64,000 nucleotides of DNA from Leptospira licerasiae serovar Varillal str. VAR 010 (lineage in GTDB: Bacteria; Spirochaetota; Leptospiria; Leptospirales; Leptospiraceae): the NCBI RefSeq assembly GCF_000244755.1, contig NZ_AHOO02000005.1:1364001-1428000 (forward strand), read 5' to 3'. A program made the translations under genes and the position numbers. Positions 37,288 to 46,971 of this stretch are shown in pieces (within the stretch, counting starts at the first letter, position 1; the number at the start of each line of letters is the position of its first letter). A model generated the notes under the pieces. That model had not been told where the DNA came from, searched no databases, and saw nothing but the letters and a program-made list of their open reading frames with translations.

Positions 37288-38706
37288 ATGAGCAATAATT
37301 TAAGCTTAAGTAAGCTAACTCTGATATACGGAGTTGCTAATGTTTTCTCAAAAGGATTAACTTTTGTAGTATTTTTTATTTTTACCTTTTTTTTGAAAAA
37401 GGAAGAAATAGGGATTTTTGACCTTGTTCTGACAAGTTTTACCCTAGTTGTTCCGTTGGTAGCCTTACAGCTATATGATGGAATTCTTAGATGGTGCTTG
37501 AACTTAGAGAAGGACTCTATTGAAGTTTCAAAAATACTTTCCTCCGTTACGGTGGCGGTGTTTTTAAACCTTGTTTGTTTTTCTATAGTATATTGGATTT
37601 TAGCTCTTATAGTGGATATTCCATTTAGCTTTATCATTTACTTATTCTTAATATGCCAAGTAATCTATACAATTGTTCTGCAATTTGCGAGATCCATATC
37701 TTTGAATTTTGTTTATGCTTTTTCGGGGGTCCTTTATTCGGGAGTTTTTGCAATTGGTTCTTTAATCGTAATATTGGTTTCCGATTTTGGATTGAAGGGG
37801 ATTATTTTTGCTAATCTGTTCTCTTCTTTCGTAGGGGTATTGTATCTCCTATATAAGACAAAATTCGTTTCTTACTTTAGTTTTTCTGCATTCGATCTGA
37901 CATTATTGCGATCTATGTTACACTACACGATACCTTTGATCCCCAATCAAATTGGTTGGTGGGCAGTCTCTGAATCAAATAGGTATATGATACTATATTT
38001 TCTGGGGATTGGTGCAAATGGTTTGTTTGCAATTGCAATGAAATTCCCGAATATATTGTTGGTCTTGCATTTGATATTCAATCAAGCATGGCAAGAAAAG
38101 GTAATTCGTCTATTCGGAACAGCGGAAAGTAAAGAGTATTTTGACAATGTGATTGCTAAGTATCTAAAATTGATATTGGGTTTAACTGCTATTGCAATCG
38201 GATTTTCGAAACTTTTGTTACCGTATATTGTGAATCGAAATTATTTTGAAGTAGGGCATTATTTGCCGCTATTTTATTTTGCGGTTTGTTTTCAAGCCTT
38301 AGGCAGTTTTTATGGCGGTGGGTATCTCGCTGCTAAAAAAACTAAAGGTGCATTTTATACAACAATAGTCGGAGCCTTGGTGAACATAACGTTAAATTTC
38401 ATTCTAATTCCTTATTTAGGATTGATGGGTTGTGCGATCTCTTTATTTGCTGGGAACGTTGCTTTATTTACTGCTCGCTATGTACATTCTCGATCCTTCT
38501 TTGAAATAGACTTTCCGATCAGAAGTTTATTAGTAAATTTGATTTTTCTTATCACATTTAGCATTTTCTCGATTTCGAATGTAGCATGGGTCTTAGGGTT
38601 AAATGCATTTGGGTGTGTTTTGTATTGTGCATATTTAAACAGGAATATGCTTAATCGTAATGTTCGATTTGGATTAAGTCAATTGGCAAAGGTTACTAAA
38701 AAGTGA
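37288..38706 (+). CDS. Polysaccharide flippase (Wzx-like)
   Basis: The 472-residue protein of the MATE/MVF superfamily has about twelve to fourteen hydrophobic helices. PLIPNQIGWWAVSESNRYMI is the typical mid-protein segment of O-antigen flippases. It should flip lipid-linked repeat units across the inner membrane. It is AT-rich and uses more A/T-ending codons than the cell-wall genes. No Wzy polymerase is recognisable next to it. Confidence 0.8.
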   Translation: MSNNLSLSKLTLIYGVANVFSKGLTFVVFFIFTFFLKKEEIGIFDLVLTSFTLVVPLVALQLYDGILRWCLNLEKDSIEVSKILSSVTVAVFLNLVCFSIVYWILALIVDIPFSFIIYLFLICQVIYTIVLQFARSISLNFVYAFSGVLYSGVFAIGSLIVILVSDFGLKGIIFANLFSSFVGVLYLLYKTKFVSYFSFSAFDLTLLRSMLHYTIPLIPNQIGWWAVSESNRYMILYFLGIGANGLFAIAMKFPNILLVLHLIFNQAWQEKVIRLFGTAESKEYFDNVIAKYLKLILGLTAIAIGFSKLLLPYIVNRNYFEVGHYLPLFYFAVCFQALGSFYGGGYLAAKKTKGAFYTTIVGALVNITLNFILIPYLGLMGCAISLFAGNVALFTARYVHSRSFFEIDFPIRSLLVNLIFLITFSIFSISNVAWVLGLNAFGCVLYCAYLNRNMLNRNVRFGLSQLAKVTKK

Positions 38707-38757
38707 TTTGTGTGATTCATGAAAGTTTTCAGAATCTACTAATAATTTGAGCTAAGA

Positions 38758-39669
38758 ATGAAGTTTATATATTATAAAGCTAAAAAGGGGAATTTTGGAG
38801 ATGATTTGAACCCTTGGCTTTGGCCGCTCCTTTTTGGTCAAGAGGATGAGTCTGACGGTTTAGATCTGGTTGGAATTGGCTCGATCCTCTTTAATAATAA
38901 TAAGATATTCAGTAAGGATCGTACGAAAATTGTTTTTGGGAGTGGGGTTCGCCCAATGCAGGATTCATTTAAGCCTTCTGAGAATTGGAGAATTTTATTT
39001 TTACGAGGCCCCTTATCATCCAGTTATTTAAATAACAATTATCCACATATTAGTGATGCTGCGTATTGTATTAGGCACACACAATTCTTTAAAGGGACTA
39101 TAGATCAAAAGAAGAAATATGAGATTAGCTTTATGCCTCATTATCAATCCCTTGATTTTATCGATTGGGAGAGGATATGTCGCGAACTAAAGATCCATTT
39201 TATTTCAAGTAAATGTGAGTTAGGAGTCGAATATACTCTTAGAGAAATCGCTGCTTCTAAATTTTTAGTAACGGAAGCAATGCATGGTGCTATTTTAGCA
39301 GACGCTTTTCGTGTACCTTGGCATCGTTTCATTTTATCTACTCCATATACAGAAGGCCCCTTGATATCAGAGTTTAAATGGAATGATTGGCTTTTATCAA
39401 TTAACAAAGCTGATAGCAGATTTACTGGAATTAAGCTTTATGAGAAATATTTATTAGGGAAAATGATAAATAGGATTACTGCCAATAGAATTAATATCGA
39501 GTTTTTTGCAAAGAATTCTGTTCAGCAAAAAATTTTGAGGGCGCTATCGCAAGTAGAAGGTTTTGCATTATCGGACAGCGAAGTAATTAATAAACTGGAT
39601 ACTCTTTTGGAGAAAGAAATTGAAAAAGTCAAAGAGTTCCAAAAGAGTAGTTATAAAGACAAGGCGTAG
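38758..39669 (+). CDS. Polysaccharide pyruvyltransferase family protein
   Basis: The 303-residue protein has GNFGDDLNPWLWPLLFG at the N-terminus and TEAMHGAILADAFRVPWHRF near residue 178, both signatures of the pyruvyl transferase family (PF04230). Members add ketal-linked pyruvate to exopolysaccharide sugars, or act as related glycosyltransferases. The C-terminal 80 residues are helical and Lys/Glu-rich. The gene is strongly AT-rich: line 39481-39540 has 18 G+C in 60 bases. Confidence 0.8.
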   Translation: MKFIYYKAKKGNFGDDLNPWLWPLLFGQEDESDGLDLVGIGSILFNNNKIFSKDRTKIVFGSGVRPMQDSFKPSENWRILFLRGPLSSSYLNNNYPHISDAAYCIRHTQFFKGTIDQKKKYEISFMPHYQSLDFIDWERICRELKIHFISSKCELGVEYTLREIAASKFLVTEAMHGAILADAFRVPWHRFILSTPYTEGPLISEFKWNDWLLSINKADSRFTGIKLYEKYLLGKMINRITANRINIEFFAKNSVQQKILRALSQVEGFALSDSEVINKLDTLLEKEIEKVKEFQKSSYKDKA

Positions 39670-39681
39670 CGTTCGGATGCA

Positions 39682-40674
39682 ATGACCATTGAATTAATTT
39701 CTCCCAAAAATTCACTCGGTATTACAAGATATTGTAAAGACTTTGAATCGATTTTTAAATCAAAAGGTATAAACGTAAAGTTATTACAAAAGCCTTCGAG
39801 TCCTGATTCTTTTGCACATTTTCATATAGGTAATAGTGGGCGTGAATTATTAGGTTTTGCTTTTCGTCATAGAGAAAAAGCGATTGTCACTATGCATGAC
39901 GTTGTTCCTCGTCAGCCTGTATTAAGATTTTTTACGAAGCACATGCAATTATTTTTTCTACGTAAACATAAGTTAGTTGTTCATTCTGAATATGCTAAAA
40001 GGCTTGCGACCCGTATCGGATATGACAAGCCCATTGAAGTAATTCCGATGGGGCCTCACCCTTTGGATAGTTCATTAGATGTAGAGAAATATATTTCAAT
40101 AAAGATGGAAAGAGCAGCCAACTTCAAGACTGAGGAAAGAGAAAAAAAAACGCTTCTACGTCTTTGCCAACCGGGAGTTGCTAAAAAAGCAAAAGCATTG
40201 CCTGAATTAGTAAAGGCGCTTTCAAAATATCCTCAAATTACCTTAGTAATCGCAGGTGGGGTAAAAGATAAAAAGACTCGAAATTTTATTCAGAAATTTA
40301 AAGGCTCAAATCTGATCGTGCTAGGCTATTGTAATGATGATGTTTTAAATGACGAAATATTGAAATCCGATTATGTTACTTGCTTCCGAACTGATTCCGT
40401 TGGTGAGGCAAATGGACCTTTGATTCTCTCCCATTATTTGGGAATACCTGTTGTCGGTTGGTCCTTAGGATCTATTCCTGAATATGCATTACCAGGAGAT
40501 AGGCTATTCTCTGAAGGGACCTCTATTGAAGAAATATTAGGGATTCTTTTACATGATCACACGTTTCCTGAAGTTAAACCGGAGTTTCTCAGAAATCGAG
40601 TATTAGAATATTGGGATACAACATTTGAAAAATATAAAAATATGTATTTTGAATTGGGCTGGATATCTGTTTGA
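39682..40674 (+). CDS. Glycosyltransferase, family 4-like
   Basis: The 330-residue protein looks like GT-B. LGITRYCKDFESIFKSKG resembles the N-terminal acceptor helix, VTMHDVVPRQPVL and VVHSEYAKRLA follow, and the donor side has VIAGGVKDKKT, RTDSVGEANGPLILSHYLG and VVGWSLGSIPE. The EX7E motif is partial. Function is inferred from fold-like pattern and neighbours; the sugar is unknown. It overlaps the acyltransferase gene by four bases. Confidence 0.7.
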   Translation: MTIELISPKNSLGITRYCKDFESIFKSKGINVKLLQKPSSPDSFAHFHIGNSGRELLGFAFRHREKAIVTMHDVVPRQPVLRFFTKHMQLFFLRKHKLVVHSEYAKRLATRIGYDKPIEVIPMGPHPLDSSLDVEKYISIKMERAANFKTEEREKKTLLRLCQPGVAKKAKALPELVKALSKYPQITLVIAGGVKDKKTRNFIQKFKGSNLIVLGYCNDDVLNDEILKSDYVTCFRTDSVGEANGPLILSHYLGIPVVGWSLGSIPEYALPGDRLFSEGTSIEEILGILLHDHTFPEVKPEFLRNRVLEYWDTTFEKYKNMYFELGWISV

Positions 40675-42713
40675 AACATAATGATTTAGTGAAATACCGT
40701 CCTGATATAGATGGTTTACGGGCAGTAGCTGTTCTTTCCGTTGTAATATTCCATGCTTTTCCTTCTGTCGTAACTGGTGGTTTCGTCGGAGTTGACGTCT
40801 TCTTTGTAATTTCCGGTTATCTTATTTCCAGTATTCTTTTTAAGAATTTAGAAAAGGGCACCTTTAGTTTCTTTGACTTTTATTCCCGCAGGATACGCCG
40901 TATTTTCCCAGCATTACTTACTGTGCTCATCTTCTGTTTGGTTTCTGGCTATTTTGTTCTCATGGGCGAAGAGTATAAGCAATTAGGAGAGCATACTCAT
41001 GCAGGTAGTTTCTTTTTTTCTAATATTAAACTTTTAGATGAGTTATCAGATTATTTTGATAATGCTGCTGAGCTAAAGCCGTTGTTACACTTATGGTCAT
41101 TGGGAATTGAAGAGCAATTCTATATAGCATGGCCCTTAGTGCTATTTATTGCTTGGCGCTTTAGGTTTAATTTATTCAGTATAACATTTTTATTCGCGTT
41201 ACTTTCTTTAACATGGAATCTTGCAGATTATAAGAATAATCCAATTTACACTTTCTATCTTCCGTATTCTAGAATATGGGAACTATTATTTGGCGCGATT
41301 CTTGCTTGGTTCCAAACGTTTAACGGAAACTCTATTGCAGAGCTTTTACCGTCATATTTTAAAAAATTTAAATTCTTAAATCGTCCTATTTCTATCCCGA
41401 TATTAAATGATAGAAAAATGCGGGACTTTTTGTCAATTTCTGGACTAATATTAATTTTTTGCGCCGTCTTTTTGTATAATAAAGATACTGCATATCCAGG
41501 ATATGCAGCCATATTGCCGGTTACTGGGGCATTTTTACTCATTTTTTCCGGACCAGATGGACTCATTAATAGCAAATTTTTACGTTGGAAACCTCTTGTA
41601 TTCGTTGGCTTAATTAGCTTTCCTTTATATTTATGGCATTGGCCTTTATTGTCATTTGCCTCTATTTTGGAATCTGGAACTCCTGAGTTAGTATGGAGAT
41701 TAGTTGCTGTCCTTTTTTCCCTGATTTTTTCTATTTTAACTTGGCATTTCATCGAAAAGAAAATTCGTTTTCGAGAAAATAAATCTGTAATATTTGCGTT
41801 AGTTGGTCTTTTGATATTTGTCGGACTTCTCGGACGAAACATCTATAAGAGAAATGGATGGGAATGGAGAATTCGAGAATATAAACATAACGCCAAGATC
41901 TTTGAAGGTTGGAATACCGCAGAAGACGGCTGCGTACAAAGATTTCAATCAGAATATGGAAAAAATTTCCCCCATTGCCTTGTCGGAGATGCAAGTAAAG
42001 ATCCTGACGTAGTTTTAATCGGAGATAGTCATGCAAATGCCTTGGCATATGGCTTGATACGAAAGTTTGAGTCTCAAGGATATAATCTCTTAAATATGAG
42101 TAAAGGGGGGTGCCCTCCATTTTTTGGAGTAGAGGATAATCCTAAGCACCCCTGTGAAGGACCAAATCATGTTTTGGAACTTCTCGAAAGGAATCCCAAG
42201 ATTACAAAATTAATCCTCGCGAGTCGGGGGCCTAGATATCTTACCGGAAAGGGTTACGGAGAAATAGAAGCTAAATCTAGCGGTTCATTAAAATATAAAT
42301 CTCGACCCGATATTACTGATCCACAGCAAGCATTTCAACAAGCCATGTATGATACTATTAAGAGGCTTACTGCTGCTAAAAAAGAAATAGTTTACATTGT
42401 AGATATACCTGAAATAGGATTTGATCCTAAGCGTTGCGTTCGACTAAGACCGTTTCAGTTAAAGTATAGCGATGTGGATCAAGAGTGTCGAATTAATAGA
42501 ACGGATTTTGATAAGAGAAATATAGAATATCATAAAATTATAAGCTCTATTCAAAGAGATTTTCCAAGCGTAAAGATTTGGGAGGCATGGAAGTATCTTT
42601 GCGATGATAAGTTTTGCTACGCCAAAGTGGACGGAAAGTTATTATATCGTGATAGCAATCATCTTTCTTTAGATGGTTCTTACTGGCTAGGGGAAAAATA
42701 CGATCCGAAATAG
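40671..42713 (+). CDS. OafA/YrhL-type acyltransferase with SGNH domain
   Basis: The 680-residue protein has an acyltransferase-3 domain (about residues 5-385) with some ten membrane helices, opening with YRPDIDGLRAVAVLSVVIFHA and FVGVDVFFVISGYLI. A periplasmic SGNH domain follows (about 410-680), with VVLIGDSHANALAYGL and DSNHLSLDGSYWLGEK carrying its Ser, Asp and His. It probably O-acetylates surface polysaccharide. The TTG start overlaps the previous stop (TTGA). It is the last gene of the AT-rich cluster. Confidence 0.9.
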   Translation: MKHNDLVKYRPDIDGLRAVAVLSVVIFHAFPSVVTGGFVGVDVFFVISGYLISSILFKNLEKGTFSFFDFYSRRIRRIFPALLTVLIFCLVSGYFVLMGEEYKQLGEHTHAGSFFFSNIKLLDELSDYFDNAAELKPLLHLWSLGIEEQFYIAWPLVLFIAWRFRFNLFSITFLFALLSLTWNLADYKNNPIYTFYLPYSRIWELLFGAILAWFQTFNGNSIAELLPSYFKKFKFLNRPISIPILNDRKMRDFLSISGLILIFCAVFLYNKDTAYPGYAAILPVTGAFLLIFSGPDGLINSKFLRWKPLVFVGLISFPLYLWHWPLLSFASILESGTPELVWRLVAVLFSLIFSILTWHFIEKKIRFRENKSVIFALVGLLIFVGLLGRNIYKRNGWEWRIREYKHNAKIFEGWNTAEDGCVQRFQSEYGKNFPHCLVGDASKDPDVVLIGDSHANALAYGLIRKFESQGYNLLNMSKGGCPPFFGVEDNPKHPCEGPNHVLELLERNPKITKLILASRGPRYLTGKGYGEIEAKSSGSLKYKSRPDITDPQQAFQQAMYDTIKRLTAAKKEIVYIVDIPEIGFDPKRCVRLRPFQLKYSDVDQECRINRTDFDKRNIEYHKIISSIQRDFPSVKIWEAWKYLCDDKFCYAKVDGKLLYRDSNHLSLDGSYWLGEKYDPK

Positions 42714-42733
42714 GATTTAAAATCTCCGGATTA

Positions 42734-42760
42734 GCTTGGTTTTTGGACCGAGCCAATCTT
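42734..42760 (+). terminator. Weak candidate terminator
   Basis: A 7-bp stem GCTTGGT / ACCGAGC with one G-T pair and a TTTTGG loop lies between the convergent acyltransferase and purK genes. The tail is poor in T. Confidence 0.3.
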
Positions 42761-42761
42761 T

Positions 42762-43880
42762 CTAAAACGCCTTCTCCGCTCCATCCCCAACATAGTTCCA
42801 ATGTCCCATTTTGCGGTCCTGCCTAGGATCGGACTTGCCATAAAGATGCAATGTGTATCTTTCATCTGCAAGGTAATTTGCCCAGAGAGTTGAGTCAGGA
42901 ATATAATCCTGTCCTAAAATATTTTTCATAGAAGAAGGTTGAGAAGAGAGTTCCGAAGGAAACGGAAGTCCGGTAAGACATCTCAATTGAAGTTGGAATT
43001 GAGAAATGTTCGCTCCGTTTTGGGAGAAATGTCCCGAGTTATGCGGTCTTGGAGCAAATTCATTCAAGACGATCTTATCGCCTTTGATAAAGAATTCTAG
43101 ACCGAATACGCCTATATAGTCTATCCCTTCTGCGAGTATCTTGGCGGATTCTATCATTTGTTTTTTGATAGGATCCGTAAAATTCCCAGGATGGATGGTA
43201 ATATCTAAAATGTGATTTTTATGGATATTTTCGGAAGGAGAAAAACAAAGCATTTTTCCTTTTTGATCTCTTGCTAAGATCACGGAACCTTCTTTGTCGA
43301 ATTCGTACCATTCTTCTAAGATCAGATCGAGCGGTTCTTGGCCTAACGAGCCTACCCATGCTCTAAACTCTTCTCTTGTTTTAAATTTGGTTTGTCCTTT
43401 GCCGTCGTAACCGAAGGAAGAAGTTTTTAATACAGCAGGGAATTTGGATGTTTCCGCCGCTTTCGTAGCTTCCGCTTTATTTGTGATCGGAAAAAAAGGT
43501 ACAGTAGGAAGTCCTAATTTAGAAAATAATGTTTTTTCTTTGATCCTATGTTGTGCGATCCGGATACATTCCGGACTTGGAAAAACCGGAAGAGAATGTC
43601 TTTTGGAATAGTCGGCGATAAAATTCAGTTCCGCTCCCGGTATATTCTCGAATTCGAATGTAAGTGCTTCTATCGATTTCAAAAATATTTGAAGTGAATT
43701 TTCATCCTCATAAGGGGCAACCGTTTCAGAGGCTCCCGCTAACGAAGCGGGGCTATTTCTTTCCGGAGAATAAACGGATACCTGATAACCCATTCGGATC
43801 GCTTCTTGGGCGAACATTCTTCCGAGCTGTCCCGATCCCATTACTCCAAGCCTTGCGGGAGGATATAGAATTTTTGTCAT
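42762..43880 (-). CDS. purK: N5-carboxyaminoimidazole ribonucleotide synthase
   Basis: The 372-residue ATP-grasp enzyme has [22 protein letters not shown] at the N-terminus, [14 protein letters not shown] for ATP binding, [20 protein letters not shown] and [20 protein letters not shown]. It converts AIR with bicarbonate and ATP to N5-CAIR in purine synthesis. It overlaps purE by four bases. It is a core gene on the far side of the polysaccharide cluster. Confidence 0.95.
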   Translation of the reverse strand: MTKILYPPARLGVMGSGQLGRMFAQEAIRMGYQVSVYSPERNSPASLAGASETVAPYEDENSLQIFLKSIEALTFEFENIPGAELNFIADYSKRHSLPVFPSPECIRIAQHRIKEKTLFSKLGLPTVPFFPITNKAEATKAAETSKFPAVLKTSSFGYDGKGQTKFKTREEFRAWVGSLGQEPLDLILEEWYEFDKEGSVILARDQKGKMLCFSPSENIHKNHILDITIHPGNFTDPIKKQMIESAKILAEGIDYIGVFGLEFFIKGDKIVLNEFAPRPHNSGHFSQNGANISQFQLQLRCLTGLPFPSELSSQPSSMKNILGQDYIPDSTLWANYLADERYTLHLYGKSDPRQDRKMGHWNYVGDGAEKAF

Positions 43881-44365
43881 ATTAAGTCTTTGTTTTTGGA
43901 CAATGCTTCTTCTTTGATATCGTTTCTGTATTGTTCCAATTTTTTAGATAATGTTTCGTCTTGTAGGGATAAGATCCTGGCTGCGAGCAGTCCTGCATTC
44001 TTTGCTCCGGCAGTTCCGATCGCTAGTGTTCCGACTGGGACTCCTCCAGGCATCTGCACTATGGACAATAAACTGTCCATTCCGGATAAGGCCTTACTTT
44101 GTATAGGCACTCCTAGTACGGGTAAAGTAGTGAGAGAAGCTACCATGCCGGGAAGATGAGCCGCTCCACCAGCACCTGCGATGATGATCTCAAAACCTTT
44201 GGATCTCGCGGATCTAGAAAATTCGAATAACAACTCTGGAGAACGATGTGCGGAGACGATTTCGGTGTGACATTCTATCCCGAATTGTTTCAGGATAGAG
44301 ACCGTTTCTTTCATGGTTTCCCAATCGGAACTGCTTCCCATTATGACTGCGACTTTCGTTTTCAC
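43877..44365 (-). CDS. purE: N5-CAIR mutase
   Basis: The 162-residue class I PurE has [31 protein letters not shown] and [17 protein letters not shown], the full active-site set. It converts N5-CAIR to CAIR, the step after PurK. The two genes form a purEK operon. Confidence 0.96.
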   Translation of the reverse strand: MKTKVAVIMGSSSDWETMKETVSILKQFGIECHTEIVSAHRSPELLFEFSRSARSKGFEIIIAGAGGAAHLPGMVASLTTLPVLGVPIQSKALSGMDSLLSIVQMPGGVPVGTLAIGTAGAKNAGLLAARILSLQDETLSKKLEQYRNDIKEEALSKNKDLI

Positions 44366-44413
44366 ACTTGCAAATTCCTTTAATATCGATCCACCGGCAA
44401 GCCCGAAAACGTT

Positions 44414-45826
44414 CTAGGAAGCCTTAGTTCCTGAATTTAATTCTTCTACGGCTCTTTCTAATCTCATTCCTCTGGAGGCCTTTGCCAATAGATAAGAACC
44501 CTTAGGTACTTCTTTCCGGATAGTATCCACTAAGTTTTTAAGTCCTTCTTCGTCGCCGGGAAATGAGAAGGATAGAAGACCCGGACTCGCTTTTTTGCGG
44601 AAGCTCTTTAGCGCGTGAGAAGATTCGGTCCCGAATAAGAAAATACCTTTGCAGTTCTTTAAACCTGCTGCAAAACTTCCGATCTCGGTATGGAATTTGC
44701 GGGAATAATTTCCCACTTCTTTCATATCTCCTAATACTGCGTAAAATCCTTCTTCTCCTGCGATTTGGGAACACGCTTCCAATGAAGATAACATGGATTC
44801 CCTATTTGCATTATAAGTATCGTTTAGGATTTTATAATTTCCTACTTGGAAATCCAATCGTTTGTCTATGGATCTGAAATTTTGGATCCCATTCTGTATC
44901 CAATCAGTGGGAGCCCCTAATTCTTCCAGTAATGATACGCATAACGCTAGGTTTTCCAAAAGTTTGATCCCTGGAAGGCTCCAATTCAGGGAATAATTCA
45001 GGAACGATATCTTAAATCCGTCACGATTGGTCTCTATGATCTCTATTCTTCTTTTTAGAGGGACCGATTTGAACTTAATCCCGTAGCGTAGGCATTTTCG
45101 TTTTAGAAAATTCTTATATTCTCCGGACTCCGGATAGAACAGCACTCCACCTTTGTGCATTCCTTCCAAAACTTCCGCTTTTGCTTTTGCGATCCCCTTT
45201 CTAGAGCCGAGTAACTCTATATGAGCCGTTCCTATCGTTGTGATAAGCGAATAATCCGGCCTTGCCATTTTGCTTAGCCTGGAAATTTCTCCGGCATGGT
45301 TCATACCCATCTCGCATACAACGTATCTCGTTTTGGAATTGATACCGAATAATGTGAATGGAACTCCTATCTCGTTATTATAGTTTTTTTCCGTGACTAG
45401 TAAACCTTCTTCCAATGATGAAAGGCAGGAGGATAGGATCTCTTTTGTGGTGGTTTTTCCGCTGGAGCCGGTCACAGCGATCAGGATGGGATTAAATCTG
45501 GATCTATGGAATGTTGCAAGTTTTCCTAATGCAAGTAATGTGTCTTTGACTTGGATTGCTTTTGATCTTTGTTCTTGCGTGAGATTCTCTAAGATCGGAT
45601 GGCCCTTCTCGCATAAAAAGTAAGAGGCCCCTTTTTCTAAGGCATCCAAGATAAATTCATGTCCGTCCCTATTTCCTCTTAAAGGAACGAACAAGGTCCC
45701 GGGTTCTACCATTCCGGATGCTGTGCTAATACTTTTTATCTCCGATTCCTTTTGAAAAGAGAAGTCGGACGAACTTTGTAAAACCCTTCGTACTGTTTCG
45801 GGATCGTATTGAAATGGGGCTTTCAT
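44414..45826 (-). CDS. murF: UDP-MurNAc-pentapeptide synthetase
   Basis: The Mur ligase of about 470 residues has VTGSSGKTTTKEILSSCL as ATP loop, TEKNYNNEIGVPFTLF, EMGMNHAGEI and LNDTYNANRESMLSSLEA, all MurF landmarks. It adds D-Ala-D-Ala to the stem peptide. In most bacteria it sits in the cell-wall cluster; here it is about 9.5 kb away and downstream of a polysaccharide block. The ATG at 45826 is taken; a TTG at 45835 with AGGAAG upstream is equally possible. Confidence 0.93.
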   Translation of the reverse strand: MKAPFQYDPETVRRVLQSSSDFSFQKESEIKSISTASGMVEPGTLFVPLRGNRDGHEFILDALEKGASYFLCEKGHPILENLTQEQRSKAIQVKDTLLALGKLATFHRSRFNPILIAVTGSSGKTTTKEILSSCLSSLEEGLLVTEKNYNNEIGVPFTLFGINSKTRYVVCEMGMNHAGEISRLSKMARPDYSLITTIGTAHIELLGSRKGIAKAKAEVLEGMHKGGVLFYPESGEYKNFLKRKCLRYGIKFKSVPLKRRIEIIETNRDGFKISFLNYSLNWSLPGIKLLENLALCVSLLEELGAPTDWIQNGIQNFRSIDKRLDFQVGNYKILNDTYNANRESMLSSLEACSQIAGEEGFYAVLGDMKEVGNYSRKFHTEIGSFAAGLKNCKGIFLFGTESSHALKSFRKKASPGLLSFSFPGDEEGLKNLVDTIRKEVPKGSYLLAKASRGMRLERAVEELNSGTKAS

Positions 45827-45917
45827 CAGACCCAATATCTTCCTACCTAAAATACTCGCAGTCTATTTTTAAAAATTCCTCTTGCAAGCTCCCGGTTCCG
45901 GTTTTCAAGTATGTGGG

Positions 45918-46967
45918 ATGCGAAAGACCAAGTTTGTTTTAATCGGTTTGGGAAGGATCGCTTCTTCCTTGGAAAAAGATCCATATCGTTCCAAGCCCTG
46001 CACTCATTCCGGGGTCTTATTCTCTTCTTGGGGTAAAAAAAATTTCGAGTTTGTAGGAGGAGTGGATCCCAATCCGGAAAAAAGGGAGATGTTCCGTAGG
46101 CAGTGGAAACTTCCCGAAGAGTCTACCTTCTCCGATCCGGATCATCTACCTTCTAAAAGTAAGCCGGAACTTGTGATCATTTCCAGTCCTTCCGAATCTC
46201 ATTATACGAACGCGTTGGAATGGATTGAAAGAGGTGTTAAAAATTTTCTGATCGAGAAACCTGTTTGCGAAACTTTTCTACAAGCGAAGGATCTTGAAAA
46301 AATTTCACGCAAGAAAGGGATACGGATTTGGATCAATCATGAGAGAAGGTATCATCCTAAATACGTATGGGCCAAACAAGTTCTGGACTCTCAAAAATAC
46401 GGACCGATCCGCACGATCCGTGCCTCTGTCCTAACTTCCGCCTTGGCTCCGGGTAGGGCATTCCAGGGAAGGACCGGGCCGTTATTCCACGACGGAACTC
46501 ATGCAGTCGACCTGATCTATTGGTTTTTGGGAAAACCGGATCGTATCCGATCTTCTTTAACTAAAAGAAAAGGGTTCCCCATTGAGGACAGAGCTCTTGC
46601 TTTTTTAGAATATAAGTCCGGGCCGGCGGTGTTTTTGGAAGCGGGGGGCGCTCGGAAGTATTTTCAATTCGAGATGGATATTATGACCGAAGAGGCCCGT
46701 ATCCTTCTATCCAATGACGGTATGAGACTTTTCGTTTCCAAACCTTCTAAGAAATACAAGGGATTTAATAGTTTGACGGAAGTCTCATTTCCCGAAAAAT
46801 CATTCCTCGGATCGAACCCGTTTATGAACCTTTACGTGGAGATACGAAGTGTTCTTACGGGAAAGTCGGAAAGAATGACCGGGGATATCGGAGAAAATCT
46901 AGGCATCATGGAACTTTTACATAAGATCAAAACCGGCGCCGAAATTAGAACTGTTTCGGAAATCTAA
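45918..46967 (+). CDS. Gfo/Idh/MocA-family oxidoreductase
   Basis: The protein of about 350 residues has an N-terminal Rossmann fold (VLIGLGRIASSLEKDP), the EKPVCETFLQAKDL segment with the conserved EKP, and a C-terminal domain with NHERRYHPKYVWAKQVL and FHDGTHAVDLIYW. Family members oxidise or reduce sugars and related compounds with NAD(P). The substrate is unknown. The ATG at 45918 starts the Rossmann fold; a TTG at 45882 would add 12 residues. It heads a tight five-gene operon. Confidence 0.85.
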   Translation: MRKTKFVLIGLGRIASSLEKDPYRSKPCTHSGVLFSSWGKKNFEFVGGVDPNPEKREMFRRQWKLPEESTFSDPDHLPSKSKPELVIISSPSESHYTNALEWIERGVKNFLIEKPVCETFLQAKDLEKISRKKGIRIWINHERRYHPKYVWAKQVLDSQKYGPIRTIRASVLTSALAPGRAFQGRTGPLFHDGTHAVDLIYWFLGKPDRIRSSLTKRKGFPIEDRALAFLEYKSGPAVFLEAGGARKYFQFEMDIMTEEARILLSNDGMRLFVSKPSKKYKGFNSLTEVSFPEKSFLGSNPFMNLYVEIRSVLTGKSERMTGDIGENLGIMELLHKIKTGAEIRTVSEI

Positions 46968-46971
46968 TCGT

